NCBI GenBank assembly: GCA_037127315.1
Contig: JBBBDQ010000403.1
Location: 3,388,501-3,452,500, forward strand
DNA length: 64,000 nucleotides
Direction: 5' to 3'
From: Ascarosepion bandense
Taxonomy: Eukaryota > Mollusca > Cephalopoda > Sepiida > Sepiidae
Position 1 is the first letter of the stretch, and each line of letters starts with the position of its first letter. The notes below the pieces were generated by a model. That model was not told the DNA's origin, searched no databases, and was given only the letters and a program-made list of their open reading frames with translations. Below, piece after piece: positions 1 to 10,241 of this stretch. The translations under genes were made by a program, and so were the position numbers.

Positions 1-194
1 AAGCAAATTTCTTTTTTTTTGTAGGTATTCAAATATATCACCCTGTCCTAGTTAACCACTAGGTTGCAGATATCAATAAGTTAAAGTTATTAAAATAAGA
101 AAAAAATTAAAGACGTATCAGTTTTACCATCATTTATTACTAACCATTGGTAACTGCTGTACCTTGAATCTCAACCAAGCAGAAGACTGAATAG

Positions 195-547
195 ATATTT
201 TTTTTTTTAATCATATCACCCCGAGCAAGGCGGTAATGCCACTGATGTGCAGGGGGCTACCTAAGAGTGAAAAGATTGGAAAAGAGAAAGCCGGAAATCA
301 CATCCTAAACAGGGAACAAGAGAGGAGCCTCTACACCTGTTCAATAGACACGGGTGGAGTGTGAACCGGGCTATAGTTTAGTCTATCTACTCCAATTGAA
401 AAAAAAAAAAGAAAAGTAAAAAGATTGGGAAAGAGAAAGCCGGAAACCACATCCTAAACAGGGAACAAGGGATCAGCCTCTTCACCTGTTCAATAGACGT
501 GGGTGGAGTGTGAACCAGGCAATAGTTTAGTCTATCTAGTACAATTG

Positions 548-578
<31 letters not shown>

Positions 579-722
579 AAAGTGAAAAGATTGGAAAAAG
601 AGAAAGCCGGAAACCACATCCTAAACAGGGAACAAGGGATGAGCCTCTACACCTGTTCAATAGATGCGGGTGGAGTGTGAACCGGGCGATATTTTATTCT
701 ATCTACTCAAATTTGCATCAAA
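195..722 (-). repeat. Three tandem copies of a LINE-3'-end-like repeat
   Basis: A block holding CACATCCTAAACAGGGAACA occurs at about 299, 448 and 614, giving periods of 149 and 166 bp that differ mainly by A-tract length (about 11 and 31 A). The first unit is preceded by a T-run and the motif GAGCAAGGCGGTAATGCCAC. Related motifs sit at the 3' end of the minus-strand CR1/Jockey-like LINE copies near 15495 and 39047. A single copy lies at 22640-22855. I read it as a LINE 3' region that was locally triplicated. No coding potential is credible. Confidence 0.6.
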
Positions 723-1285
723 CTTTATTTTTTTTTAAACGTTGTTAATAAATCTGTTTGTTAAATTTTATATATTTCTCTTTTTCTTTTACTGTTTGTT
801 TAGTTTTAGATATAATTTGAAAACTTAAAACATAAAAATGAAAATGTTTGTTTCTCTTTCACAACCAATCCTCAACATTATATTTGTTGATATTTCTATT
901 GTCTGATTTGAAAGCAAAGATCTAAGAGAATTATTAAATATAATCAAAAATGACTAATTTTTGATCATGCCGTATGAAAAATCTTAATTAAAAGTCTTAA
1001 TTAAAGTAATTACTCCTTTCATTTACATAAAGATACATTTTCTTTGTATTTCTTAGAAGAAAAATTGTCAATTGCTATGAATTCTTAACGAGGATTGCTT
1101 TCATTTCGTTTCTCTGGCTTTTTATTACATGAGCGGTATTTGATCATTGGTTCCCCCCAGTTTATTTTTCTAGGCTGCAATTTCAGAATTAAAATTCACT
1201 CGAGTTTCACTAAATTTTATATGATAAAAATAAAAAAAGAGAAATGATTAAAGGGAGATAACCATGGATATAAAGTCAAAATATA
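723..1285. other. AT-rich non-coding DNA
   Basis: I see no gene, recognisable element or splice-flanked open segment here. It is AT-rich intron-like sequence. Confidence 0.5.
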
Positions 1286-1481
1286 ATCATTGATAACTCT
1301 CTCCTCTAGTATTTATAGCATTCGGACTATTGTCCTCATCTTTGTTGACATTTGTATGACGTTTTGGCCGTTGTACTCTCCGGCCTTCTTTAGGTGCTAG
1401 GAATTTCGAACCAAACCCTTTATTACAATCACTGGAGTATATCATTCTCATCCCTTGTATAGTAGTGACACTTTTGAAAGT

Positions 1482-1690
1482 CATGAGTTATCTCCCTCTA
1501 ACACTGTAAGTTACTTGTTCACCACTGCTCTAGCCTGGTATTGAACTCACAACACTTTGGGTCAAGTCGCAGGAACTAACCAACGTCTATATCCACTGGA
1601 CCATGTGACCTTAAGGAGTTGTGAGTTCAATACCAGGCTATAGCAGTAGTGAACATGTAACTTACAGGGTTAAAGGGAGATAAATATGGC
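1482..1690. repeat. Long palindrome with a tRNA-like centre
   Basis: The arms at 1482-1553 and 1618-1690 are near-perfect reverse complements, for example GTTGTGAGTTCAATACCAGG against CCTGGTATTGAACTCACAAC. The central segment on the minus strand reads GGTCCAGTGGATATAGACG and continues into GAGTTCAATACC. These resemble Pol III A and B boxes. It could be two inverted copies of a tRNA-derived SINE or a fold-back element. A related fragment occurs near 36760-36850. Confidence 0.6.
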
Positions 1691-1830
1691 CGAATGTATC
1701 ATCTTGTTTGGTGGGGAAATGATTAAATAAGGAAATTTTAGCTATGCTGTCAGAAATGATAGTGTATTTTAAATCTTAATAATAATTAGATTTTTCACGT
1801 GTGAACTGTTAAACATATATCCTTGTAGAA

Positions 1831-2271
1831 ATTGGGAAAATCTGCCTAGCCAGTCATGGATCGAAAAAGATGATTGCACAATCATGTATCACGTATGGCT
1901 CTTAACTGACTGATCTGAATAAAAGGATTGAATAGCAGAATAAATTGGGTTTTATAACCTTGGTTGGTAACCAGTCTACAGCAAAAAGAAATGGCAAGAT
2001 ACTGCGAAAAAATCTTCTGCCTCTCCAGTCACGGATCGAAAGAAATATGATTGCTCAAGCGTGTATCATATATGGCATTTATCTGACAGATTTAGATAAA
2101 AGGATTGAATAGCAGGACAGATCAGGTTTTATAGCCTTGGTTGGTAGCCAGTCTACCCCAGAAAGAAATGGCAACAAACTGCAAAAAAATCTTCTGCCTA
2201 GTCAATGATGGATTGAAAGAGACATGATCGCCCAAGCGTGTATCACATATGGCACTTAACTGACTGACTGA
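1831..2271 (+). repeat. Tandem SINE body/tail copies
   Basis: Two to three partial units of the main tRNA-derived SINE of this window lie head to tail. Each carries the landmarks AACCAGTCTAC, TCTTCTGCC, GATCG and TATGGC...TTAACTGACTGA. The tRNA-like head is missing. The units diverge by roughly 10-15% by eye, so this is an old array. Confidence 0.75.
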
Positions 2272-2383
2272 ACAATTATATTTTTCAAATCATGACTCAT
2301 TAATGGCCAGTATTTTTGAAATAGTTATGTTTTCATACACATTTTATATATAAACTGTTATTATATCTTCTTTTATGTGACAT

Positions 2384-2735
2384 GTCTCTTCAGAGTGTGG
2401 ATGACGATGACTCTCAACAACTTCTTGTCTTGTTCTAACTTCTGGCTCTTTACCATCCTTTTATTTGTCACTGGTCTGATATCTATTCATACAAACTCAT
2501 TAAGAAGGTGACTTACATTTCCTTTCTGTCTCTGTTGACTTCAGAAGAACTTATGAGTGTCAAATTCTCTAAACCCTCTTTCCTCATTATGTGTCCCTCA
2601 AGTTTCAGCTTGTTTTAATTGTACCAGTTTATTTTAAAACTTCCTGGTTTCATTGATCTCCATTGTATTCCCTGCTATTTGATGGTAGAACCAAATCTCT
2701 ATCACTTTTTATTGTTGGAGATACTGAAAAGTTCT
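2384..2735 (-). mobile_element. RTE-like LINE 3' fragment, degenerate
   Basis: The reverse strand matches the C-terminal region seen many times in this window (W-F-Y-R-R-M-L, then L-K-F-L-G-H, then L-E-N-L). Several stops and frameshifts break it. It is 5'-truncated and non-functional. The clade assignment (RTE-like) rests on the pattern of the C-terminus and the AAG-rich tails of better copies. Confidence 0.55.
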
Positions 2736-2937
2736 TGGCTTGACTAAAAAAGACATTTTTAAAATTTTGTTAATGCGTAAGAATTTTGGAAGTGGGTTAG
2801 GCTGAGAACCGTTTAGCATTTCTTATATTGAAATCCATTTTGAGGTATTCTTATAATTAACTTCAAGAGACATAGGAATGTACGTACAATTTGTTTTTTA
2901 TGTTTGATAATAATTTGTATTTTACATGTTTTTTTTG

Positions 2938-3140
2938 CATTGTATTCGTATATCAAGTCTAAAATATTGTTTGATTTAAAAATCTTTAATGATTCATATT
3001 CTTTGATGAAGCATTTTTAAAATGAAACATGATTTATACATTGTATCTATATATCAAGTCTAGAATATTGTCTGATGAAAAATGTTTGATGAGCCATATT
3101 GTATGATGAAGGTCTTTTGAAATGAAGCATTGCTTGATGA
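2938..3140 (+). repeat. Imperfect ~105-bp duplication
   Basis: The segment around TATATCAAGTCTAAAATATTG at about 2950 recurs at about 3050 (TATATCAAGTCTAGAATATTG), and the following GATGAAGCAT-type sequence is also shared. It lies just upstream of the first micro-exon and looks like intronic tandem duplication. Confidence 0.5.
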
Positions 3141-3168
3141 AACATAAACTTTACATTTTTACTTCCAG

Positions 3169-3192
3169 AAATCCAAGTTCAAATTGAGGAAG
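3169..3192 (+). CDS. Micro-exon 1 of a PEVK-like repeat protein
   Basis: A 24-nt candidate exon follows TTTTTACTTCCAG and is followed by the donor GTGAGT. With phase 1 at both ends, and a G donated by the preceding exon, it reads E-I-Q-V-Q-I-E-E. It ends in G, so the next exon (9858) continues as V-P-K-Y. Its first codon differs from the V-P start of the later members, so it may be the edge of the array or a diverged copy. The protein identity is unknown. The acidic/basic low-complexity repeat resembles extensible PEVK-type segments, which is inference. The support is the shared phase, size and splice sites with the later exons. Confidence 0.6.
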
Positions 3193-3211
3193 GTGAGTAT
3201 TTTTTAAAATC

Positions 3212-3284
3212 ATTCCTTAGTATTAATTAATGGTGCCCATTAATTAATTAATGGTGCCCATTAATTAATTAATGGTGCCCATGA
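3212..3284. repeat. 21-bp repeat, three copies
   Basis: GGTGCCC recurs exactly every 21 bp (3232, 3253, 3274), joined by ATTAATTAAT. Each unit is self-complementary, so the run can fold into alternative hairpins. Confidence 0.85.
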
Positions 3285-3411
3285 AAGTTTCACAGTTTCT
3301 CTTTATTTTCTGATGAATCTCAATTCTCAAGTGAAAAATGGAGTAAACTCCTTGCAAATTTCCACACCTATAAATTATTGAAACTTAACAAATTCAAAAT
3401 GCATTGAAATC

Positions 3412-3875
3412 ATAAGTATGAATGCAGATCATTGTTTAAAGAAGTAAAAGAGTACAAATGAAAGGATTCAAAATGTTCAAGATTTTTAATTTGCACTCCG
3501 TTTCTAACAATAATAAGTATGAATGCAGGTCAGTATTTAAAGAATAAGAGGGTACAAATGAAGAGATTAAAAATATACAAAATTTTTAATTTCAACTCCA
3601 CCTTTAACAACTATAAGTATGAATACAGGTCAGTATTTAAAGAAGTGAGAGAGTGCAAATGAAAGTATTTAAAAATGTACAAGATTTTTCATTTTCACTC
3701 CGTCTTTAACAATTATAAGAATGATTGCAGGTCAGTATTTAAAGAAGTAAGAGGGTACAAATGAAAGGATTCAAAATGTACAAGATTTTTCATTTTCACT
3801 GTCTTTAACAATTATAAGTATGAATGCAGGTCAGTATTTAAAGAAGTAAGAGGGTACAAATGAAAAGTTTTTTCA
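3412..3875 (+). repeat. ~101-bp minisatellite, about 4.6 units
   Basis: AAGTATGAATGCAGGTCAG or a close variant occurs near 3414, 3515, 3615, 3717 and 3816. Each unit also holds a TACAAATGAAAGGATT segment and a T-rich stretch. It lies in the first intron of the micro-exon chain. Confidence 0.85.
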
Positions 3876-4019
3876 TTTCACTGAAGCAGTTGTTAAACAC
3901 ATCAAAGTGTTATTGTCTCCCATTTCTTCCCTTCCTTACTTTCTTTGTTTTTTCACTGAGCCAATCTGTGTCTCTGATATGTTTGTCCATCTTTCCTTAT
4001 GAACAAAGGATAATAATCC

Positions 4020-4260
4020 CTTATTAATCATGTATTGGCTGGAATGTTGGACAGTGACTTCAAAGATAAAGAAAAGACTCGTAGCAACAGAAATGTGGTT
4101 CAACAGAAAGATGCTGAGGATACAATGGATCAAACATGTGAGCAACAACAAAGTTTTAGAGAGGATGAAAATGAAAAGGAAAGTTATAGTTAATATCAGG
4201 AAGAGACAGATGAAATTTCTAGGGTACAAAACGAGGAAAGAGGGCTTGGAAAATTAAATT
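4020..4260 (+). mobile_element. RTE-like LINE C-terminal fragment
   Basis: An open segment translates to a diverged copy of the LINE C-terminus (E-C-W-T...E-M-W-F-N-R-K-M-L-R-I, then R-Q-M-K-F-L-G). It ends at K-E-G-L-E-N, where intact copies continue. Just after it is a Tc1-like terminal sequence, so that insertion may have cut it. It is a relic, not a host gene. Confidence 0.7.
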
Positions 4261-4267
4261 GGCAAAC

Positions 4268-4425
4268 ATATACCCTTGTGCAAATTAATTTGAACAAAGA
4301 GCATTTACTCAAATACAAGCATTCATTAATAATTGTTGGGAAGTCACTCCTTTTGACACACTCTATGAACTCTTCCATGGTATGCAAATAATCCTTCCTA
4401 CTCACAACGGTAGTCGTCTGTTGTA
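4268..4425 (-). mobile_element. Tc1-like terminal fragment
   Basis: TACCCTTGTGCAAATTAATT matches the terminal repeat of the Tc1-like element at 5442-6741 and continues into about 130 bp of related subterminal sequence. No transposase is left. Confidence 0.55.
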
Positions 4426-4737
4426 GTTGTTGTTGTTATAGTTGGTGCTTGTCAGAGCAGTCAAACCATCGCTTGTTGGTCAGCAAGAATATAGACTATT
4501 ACCAGGACTTACTTCTTGTATATATTTGACTCCTACTAACAAGTATTTCTGAATCTACTAACCGTGTACAGGTTGTATATCTTTTGTTCAATACACTTAC
4601 CATTTAGCTCTCATATCTTTTTGTGTAATTATTATATTGTGTGGTTTTCTAAACAAGGATTCACAACAATAATAATGTTTAAACATATAAATTAAAAATA
4701 TGTTGGATATAATTCATTTCTTAATATATCTATATTT

Positions 4738-4738
4738 A

Positions 4739-4769
<31 letters not shown>

Positions 4770-4806
4770 ATATATACAGTGTATTAATATATATATATAT
4801 ATATAT
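4738..4806. repeat. (TC)n/(TA)n microsatellites
   Basis: A TC run is followed by TCTA repeats and a TA run. Confidence 0.95.
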
Positions 4807-5052
4807 TTGTTTGAACATTATTTTTGATTGATACTCATATGTAAACAGATATTGTTTATAATCAAACAGTATTATATATCTATTTCTACCGGCCTGATTA
4901 TTTACGATAAAATTTTGTTACGAAAATGTGTGTCATTCAGCAGGATTTGAGCCTGCGACCCCTATCAACATAGGGGAAGCCACTAATTGATCTGGCGCAT
5001 CTTAGACCTCTTGACCACAAATGACCAACAGTCTGAACAAAGTCAAATCAAG
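4807..5052 (-). repeat. tRNA-Leu-like SINE, copy 1
   Basis: On the minus strand a type-II tRNA-like head reads GGTCAAGAGGTCTAAGATGC, then a variable arm CCCCTA...TAGGGG that can form a 6-bp stem, then GGCTCAAATCC, close to a Pol III B box. A body ending in TTTGTTTGAACA... follows. The long variable arm points to a leucine or serine tRNA origin. Copy 2 is at 5183-5426. It is not a functional tRNA because the acceptor stem does not close. Confidence 0.6.
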
Positions 5053-5182
5053 CCTATATAACACAATTTTTGATTCATCATAATAACCATATCTGCTCTG
5101 AAATGAATCGTAATGTCGACAAATGTAAACATGTTATGAAGATTAACAAAATGGTTATAGACAAACCAAAATTTGAAATTAT

Positions 5183-5426
5183 TTGTTTGAACATTATTTT
5201 TGATCGATACTCATATTTAAGTAGATATTCTGTTTATAATCAAACAGTATTATATATTTATTTCTACCAGTCTGATTATTTACGATAAATTTTTGTTACG
5301 AAAATATGTCATTTGGCAGAATTCAAACCTGCAACCCCTATCAACATAGAGGAAAACACCAACTGATCTGGTGTGTCTGAGATCTCTCGACCCCCGAATG
5401 ACCAACAGTCTAAACAAAGTCAAATC
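5183..5426 (-). repeat. tRNA-Leu-like SINE, copy 2
   Basis: This has the same order and body as copy 1, starting 376 bp later, with about 10% differences by eye. The head lies at about 5318-5405 on the minus strand and retains GGGTTGCAGGTTTGAATTC as a B-box-like site. The intervening 130 bp is unrelated. Confidence 0.6.
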
Positions 5427-5441
5427 ATATATATAAATATA

Positions 5442-6741
5442 CACACTCTTGTGCAAATTAATTGAAACAAAACAAATACTGTCTTCTTGGAATCTTTCAC
5501 ACTTTCCCTGAACATGTATATGCTGTCTCTTGACATTGTTCTTTCCTTCTGACCACACTTTCCTTTACATTTTGGACTGATGGATCCAGTTTGTTCCTTT
5601 GCCTTGATGTTATGACTGACGGCTGAAAGGTTGACACCAGCAATATCCGTGATAAGGCTTACCAAAGTGTTCATTCAGCGTCATAGTTTTCATAGGCTTC
5701 CTTGCAGTAATGTCCATTGCAGACAATGGATATTGGAAAACTCATTGAGAGTCGAGACAATAGTACCTGGGTGTGATAAAAATCTGATACAATCACGGAT
5801 GATGTAATATTTTTCAAGGCCAAACAAATTTCCTTATACACCCTGAAAATAAATTTATATTGTTGCACACCACTGCAAATAACCTAATCTTAGGAAAAAA
5901 TAAAAATTGATTACACCCTGTCCTTCCATTGGGTCCAAAACTGTCTGCATAGTGAAAGTGTGGTGATACCGACCGAGCAAAAGCGATGGACCAGATGTTT
6001 GCTCTTTCACAACAAAAAGGCAAATGACCAAAAGTCGTCGGTGTGCATCCAGGATTGCGCAGATGTTCCGGTTGAAAAATAAAAATTCATCAAATATCAA
6101 ATTTCCATTTTGCGAGCCTACGCAAATTTTATTTATCAGCCAATGAGAAGTCCAGAATCTAATACAAGTGTGAAATCCCAAACAAGCTGCTTTTGATCCA
6201 AAAAGCAGATATAAAAATCCATGACAGAAAGCACCCAGCAAACGGGGAGACCTTAGGAGAAAAGTGTAATCAATATCCCCTTGACCTAAGTCAAGTAGCT
6301 ACTAAGTTTGCCACTTTCGTTCTCCCCTGTCTCAAAACTACTTACCGACCTAAGGAGCAACTACTTCAAAGACATTCCTCAACTACATGTTCTCCACATT
6401 CCTAAGCCTTAAATCTCTTTCAGCTTATGATTTGCCATGAACATTTTAATCTATGTTGGACCTATATTCAAGTATTACTGTAATTGTAAAAACATCAATT
6501 GATATGTATTATATATAAAAATGTTATTTTTCAACTCAATTTGCTTTTCTTGATTTTATAATCATTTTATGACTCATGGTGGGCTATCTACCACAAGGCC
6601 AAATTCCGTTAACCTGCAACAGTATACAATTACCCTTCACTAGAACGGACTCCCACTACTACTAGAAAAGGAATAGATAAGCAACTCACTATAAAAGAAA
6701 GGAAACTAAATCTGTTGTTTCAATTAATTTTAACAAGGGTG
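5442..6741 (-). mobile_element. Tc1-like transposon with nested LTR-like insertion
   Basis: The termini CACTCTTGTGCAAATTAATT and AATTAATTTTAACAAGGGTG are inverted, and each is flanked by TA (5440-5441 and 6742-6743), the Tc1/mariner target. On the minus strand, 5674-5440 encodes a Tc1-type N-terminal DNA-binding region (S-P-K-C-K-G-K-C-G-Q-K, then D-S-x-x-x-R-E-S-x-K-D-x-K-K-T). The rest is truncated. The interior holds a separate repeat at 5959-6387. The element is inactive. Confidence 0.65.
5959..6387 (+). mobile_element. Promoter-like repeat, possible solo LTR, copy 1
   Basis: It begins TGTGGTGATACCGACCGAGC and is shared with 10242-10684 over its full length. It contains a CCAAT box (GCCAATGAGAAG) and, about 60 bp later, GATATAAAAA, a TATA-box-like site. 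A TG start, a Pol II promoter layout and two dispersed copies suggest a solo LTR. I could not define a target duplication or an internal region, so a non-LTR repeat is possible. Confidence 0.45.
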
Positions 6742-6876
6742 TACTTTGTTCTTTATATGCTACAACATACACAAAATTATACATATATATGTATATGTCC
6801 CACATTGAGAACTATATATCATGTACATTTGCACAGTAAAACAAAGTATAAGGAGGAACAAAAAGAAAGTTCTTAC

Positions 6877-7084
6877 ATATAATCTGAAAATACTTCTGAT
6901 CTGGAGAAGCCATTTTTAGGACTCCAGATGTAACTGAACCAACTTCATCTACATCCCAAAGGTAAACAGTACCATGTGCTTGTGAGCTGTTGGCGGAAAC
7001 AGATTTAGCCTCAACCTGGGCCCTTTGGCAACCTTCTGATTTAGTTGCCACTTGTGTGAATTTTAAAATGACTGGCACTTTCAT
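6877..7084 (-). CDS. Candidate first coding exon of unknown minus-strand gene
   Basis: Reading the minus strand, an ATG at 7084 opens 69 codons that end at a good splice donor, ATAT|GTAAGA (6876-6871). The segment has higher GC than its surroundings and a non-repetitive composition (motifs such as V-Y-L-W-D-V-D-E-V-G). About 12 bp upstream of the ATG is TGACGTCA (7097-7104), a perfect CRE palindrome. I do not recognise the protein. It could be an exon of a gene nested in the intron, a retro-copy, or an unrecognised transposon exon. The next exon was not found. Confidence 0.3.
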
Positions 7085-7104
7085 CCCTTAATGAAGTGAC
7101 GTCA

Positions 7105-7894
7105 TTAACAGAGATAAGCACCTTATGCATCCCTACACTTCTAAAATCTTGATTTATATCAGATTACTCGCATTTTCCAAAGAAATGGAGAAACCTTTGA
7201 CTCAATAAAGCTTCACCTTTGTCAGGTTTTTGGTGAGTAGTTGGTGGAAGAATTTAGGTTTCTTCATTTTAAAATAAGATAAAACACTAAGAGCAGATTA
7301 ATTATTATGACGAGTGAAGATTTATACAAACAATATCCTGATTTAGTCAACTGAAAAGATCTCTTCCTTTAAAATGACATTGCAAGAAAACAAGCCCAGA
7401 AAAACATAAAATTATGAGATGCAATTTAATGTATCCTCATAACTCAACTGCCTTAGTACATTCAAATTTTCATTTAATCAGTAGAAGAAATTCTTAGCCG
7501 TGTTAAATTACAACTTCAATGATGATCATCATAGGTGGTGAGATATGGAATTATTACCCCCCCCCCCCCCCGGACAGTATTCACAGGTGGCATGAGATTT
7601 GGAAGTTTCCTTATCTTATATTTATAAGTTTGTCAGCTGCAAAACATTCTCTTCTTGTTTTGTCTACATGTAAGTACCTCAGAGACGCACACTGAAAGTT
7701 ACTTTGAACTATTTACAGTTCTAACTTCATTTCTCGTATTTTTTTTTTTATAACAAATCCATTTTGGTAATACTTGTCTGTTTAAATCTTGTCTTTTTTT
7801 TTCTTAGATTTTTGGTTGGATTCACATGAGTCTATCAAATAGGATAAATGTACCAGAAACCATCCTCTCCATTATAATAAAGACAATTAAGACC

Positions 7895-7895
<1 letters not shown>
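7105..7895. other. Unassigned intronic DNA with a poly-C run
   Basis: I see no gene here. The only distinctive item is a run of about 16 C at 7556-7571. The last bases lead into a (TA)n tract. Confidence 0.5.

Positions 7896-7927
<32 letters not shown>
7896..7927. repeat. (TA)n microsatellite
   Basis: An uninterrupted TA dinucleotide run. Confidence 0.95.
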
Positions 7928-7930
<3 letters not shown>

Positions 7931-7985
7931 GCCACACAAACCTACCTAGGTTTCACTTAAACGGATCATCAGGGAAACTTGTACA
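7928..7985 (-). ncRNA. Degenerate hammerhead-like motif
   Basis: On the minus strand CTGATGA is followed 11 nt later by GAAA, then ACCT/AGGT arms that could form helix III. Helix II (TCCGTTTAAGT) does not pair well and helix I is not evident. It may be a decayed ribozyme from a Penelope-like element, because a TA run abuts it as in other copies. Confidence 0.25.
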
Positions 7986-7989
7986 GATA

Positions 7990-8245
7990 TACAAAGAAGA
8001 AAAGGTACACTTCTAGAGAGGAGAAGAAAAAAGGTACATTCTTAGAGTGAAGAAGAAAAAAGGTACATTCTTAGAGTGAAGAACCAAAAATAAATGTGCC
8101 TTTTTTTTAGAGAGAAATGAAAAAAAATGGTACGTTCTATGAAAGCAGGTGGAAAAGGTACTTTCTTAGAGAGAAAAAGGAAAAAGATACATTCGTAGAG
8201 AGAAGAAAAAGGTGCATTCTTTGATGGAAAAAGAAAAAAGACATT
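7990..8245 (+). repeat. ~28-30-bp minisatellite
   Basis: Variants of AGAAGAAAAAAGGTACATTC and TTAGAGAG repeat about eight times with variable spacing. Confidence 0.8.
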
Positions 8246-8297
8246 AGCACCAAATATACTTTCTATAATTTTACATAAATTATTTGCCTAAACTGTA

Positions 8298-9792
8298 CAG
8301 TTCTGGCCAAAAGTTTTGCAAAACCATAAAAAATCCGAGTTATCGATAACAAAACACAACTATTTTTGCTTTAGCATTTTAAAATAATAATTTAAACTAT
8401 TTCAAAGTAAAAAAAAATATTTATTATGATGCATGTTAAATGTGAATTTTAAATTCAATACTTTATGTGCCTTCCTCTATTTTTAAGAACAAGTTTTATT
8501 CGCTTTGGCATAGACTCAGTGATTTTAAACAGTTAGATCTAATAGAAGTCCAACATCTTTGTAGGACAGTTTCAAGTTCAATTCTTGTTGTTGGAGCAGC
8601 TTAACGCACCTTTGGTTCCAGGATGGACCATAAATTTTTGATGGAATTGAGATCAGGTGAATTGCCAGGCCAGTTTTTCAGAACTCTGAAGTTATTGTCC
8701 TTGAAACACTTCGTCACAGCTTTTGCTTTACGGCATCATGTTGAAACAATGCATCTCGATCAGGGCAGTGTTCAATCAAAAATTGGGGTAGACTGTTTTT
8801 GATAGTGTCCATATAACATTCCTTGTTCATTGACGTACCTTTAAGTACAATCACTAATTCCCTGACGCCATGAAAGGAGAAGCACTCCCAAATATGAATG
8901 AGGTTCGGATACTTGACTGTGGATACCACACAATCAGGGTGGAATCTTTCACCGACTTGTCTTCTGACATGAATTGATCCATTGTTAGCAAAGCAGCTAA
9001 AAGGTGATTCATCAGAGAAAATCACTTTTTTCCAGTCATCTACCGTCCAACTTTTATGAATTCGACAGAAATTTAATCAATCTTTTATATTTTTTCCTGT
9101 TAAAAGTGACTTTCTTGCAGGCCTTTTTGACATCAATTCTTTCGTCAACAAACACCGTCGTACTGGGCAATCTGAAACTTCCATAGCTAGACCATTCCTT
9201 CAGTAACTGTTGACTACTGGCCTGTCGATCAGACAAACTAAGTCGCACCAGTTGTCAGTCATCTCACACTGTAGACACTTTTGGGCGTCCACTTCGAACC
9301 CCAACTTCAATTTTTCCAGTTTTCTTCCACTTCTGGACTATTCTTGTGACCGTTGATGCATGAACCTGCTCCTGTTTGGTAACCTGATGACAGCTAAGAC
9401 CAACTTTGTGTAAAGCAACGATTGCAGATCGTTTGGATTTGGAACAATGACCTTTTCCCATTTGTATCACAATTAGATGTACAGAAAGAATAATGTGGTT
9501 AAAAAAAAGAATTACTGTCCAATCTCCACTTTGCTTTTCACTTCACTCTGCCGAATATGCGGTTCAAAAAGAAAATATGGTCCCACCTCTACGCTCTTCT
9601 TTTTTCCTCTCCACAGAAAAAATATTCCTTCTCATTTCATAGTGTCAAGAACTTGCAAATCACTTAAAATTTGCATAAGCGAATTAAACACATTCTATTT
9701 ATTGATTATTCATGGTTTCACTCACTTTTGGTATTCAAAAATATCTGAAACTATACTTTTACATAGTGTTGTAAAACTTTTGGCCAGAGATA
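8298..9792 (-). mobile_element. Tc1-like transposon A, disrupted
   Basis: The terminal CTGGCCAAAAGTTTTGCAA is inverted at the right end as TTTTGGCCAGAGA, and TA flanks both ends. On the minus strand 9470-9264 encodes the N-terminal helix-turn-helix region (S-T-V-T-R-I-V-Q-K-W, then a G-R-P-K hinge). 9025-8714 encodes the start of the catalytic domain (I-F-S-D-E-S-P-F), with F-Q-H-D at its end. Frameshifts separate these parts, and a short deletion removes the G-A-P-C-H region after the second Asp. Copy B is at 38071-39018. It sits directly upstream of micro-exon 2. Confidence 0.85.
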
Positions 9793-9857
9793 TATATACA
9801 CCTTTTATAAGCTGAGATGAACAATTTTAATAATCTGATGATTTTCTTTATTCGTAG

Positions 9858-9881
9858 TTCCGAAATATAAAGAAATTGAAG
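9858..9881 (+). CDS. Micro-exon 2 (V-P-K-Y-K-E-I-E)
   Basis: A 24-nt exon sits between TTTATTCGTAG and GTAAGA. Phase 1 at both ends gives V-P-K-Y-K-E-I-E once the upstream exon supplies its final G. It ends AAAGAAATTGAAG, nearly the same as exons 3 and 4. Skipping it would not change the reading frame. The downstream 8.4-kb intron holds the 19-bp satellite and several transposons. Without RNA data the exon is inferred from the family pattern. Confidence 0.7.
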
Positions 9882-10019
9882 GTAAGATGATTTTCATTAA
9901 AGCTATTTTGTAAGCATGACAAATATTGTCTTTTTACAGATACATGTTTGGTTATATCTGAAATTTTATACAGGATGTAATAGATAAATTGTCATCTAAG
10001 TTACACAAAAATAAAAAAA

Positions 10020-10241
10020 AACGCACATTTCATTTCAACAGGTATATTTACCAAAATTACACAAAAGTATCTTGAAAAACTAAAAGGTAAATTTCTTCAA
10101 TAAAATCAACACTGGCTTCAAATGCAGCCTCCAGACAAGTTCAGAATCTCCTGCAAATTTTCTGGACAGTCTCCTTATTTAAACCAAATTATACTAGAAT
10201 AATCCTTGCCTTCAGTTCATCTTTGGTTTTAAAAAGAGTTT
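10020..10241 (-). mobile_element. Mariner 3' end
   Basis: The reverse complement matches the 3' part of the mariner remnant at 19290-19830, including L-N-K-E-T-V-Q-K and the terminal untranslated stretch. It is truncated where the LTR-like repeat begins at 10242. Confidence 0.7.

Noticed and set aside
10041..10085. A 45-nt splice-flanked open segment between TTTCAACAG and GTAAAT in phase 1
   Set aside because: It lies in the reversed 3' end of a mariner element that also occurs at 19.7-19.8 kb. The splice-like signals are part of the transposon.
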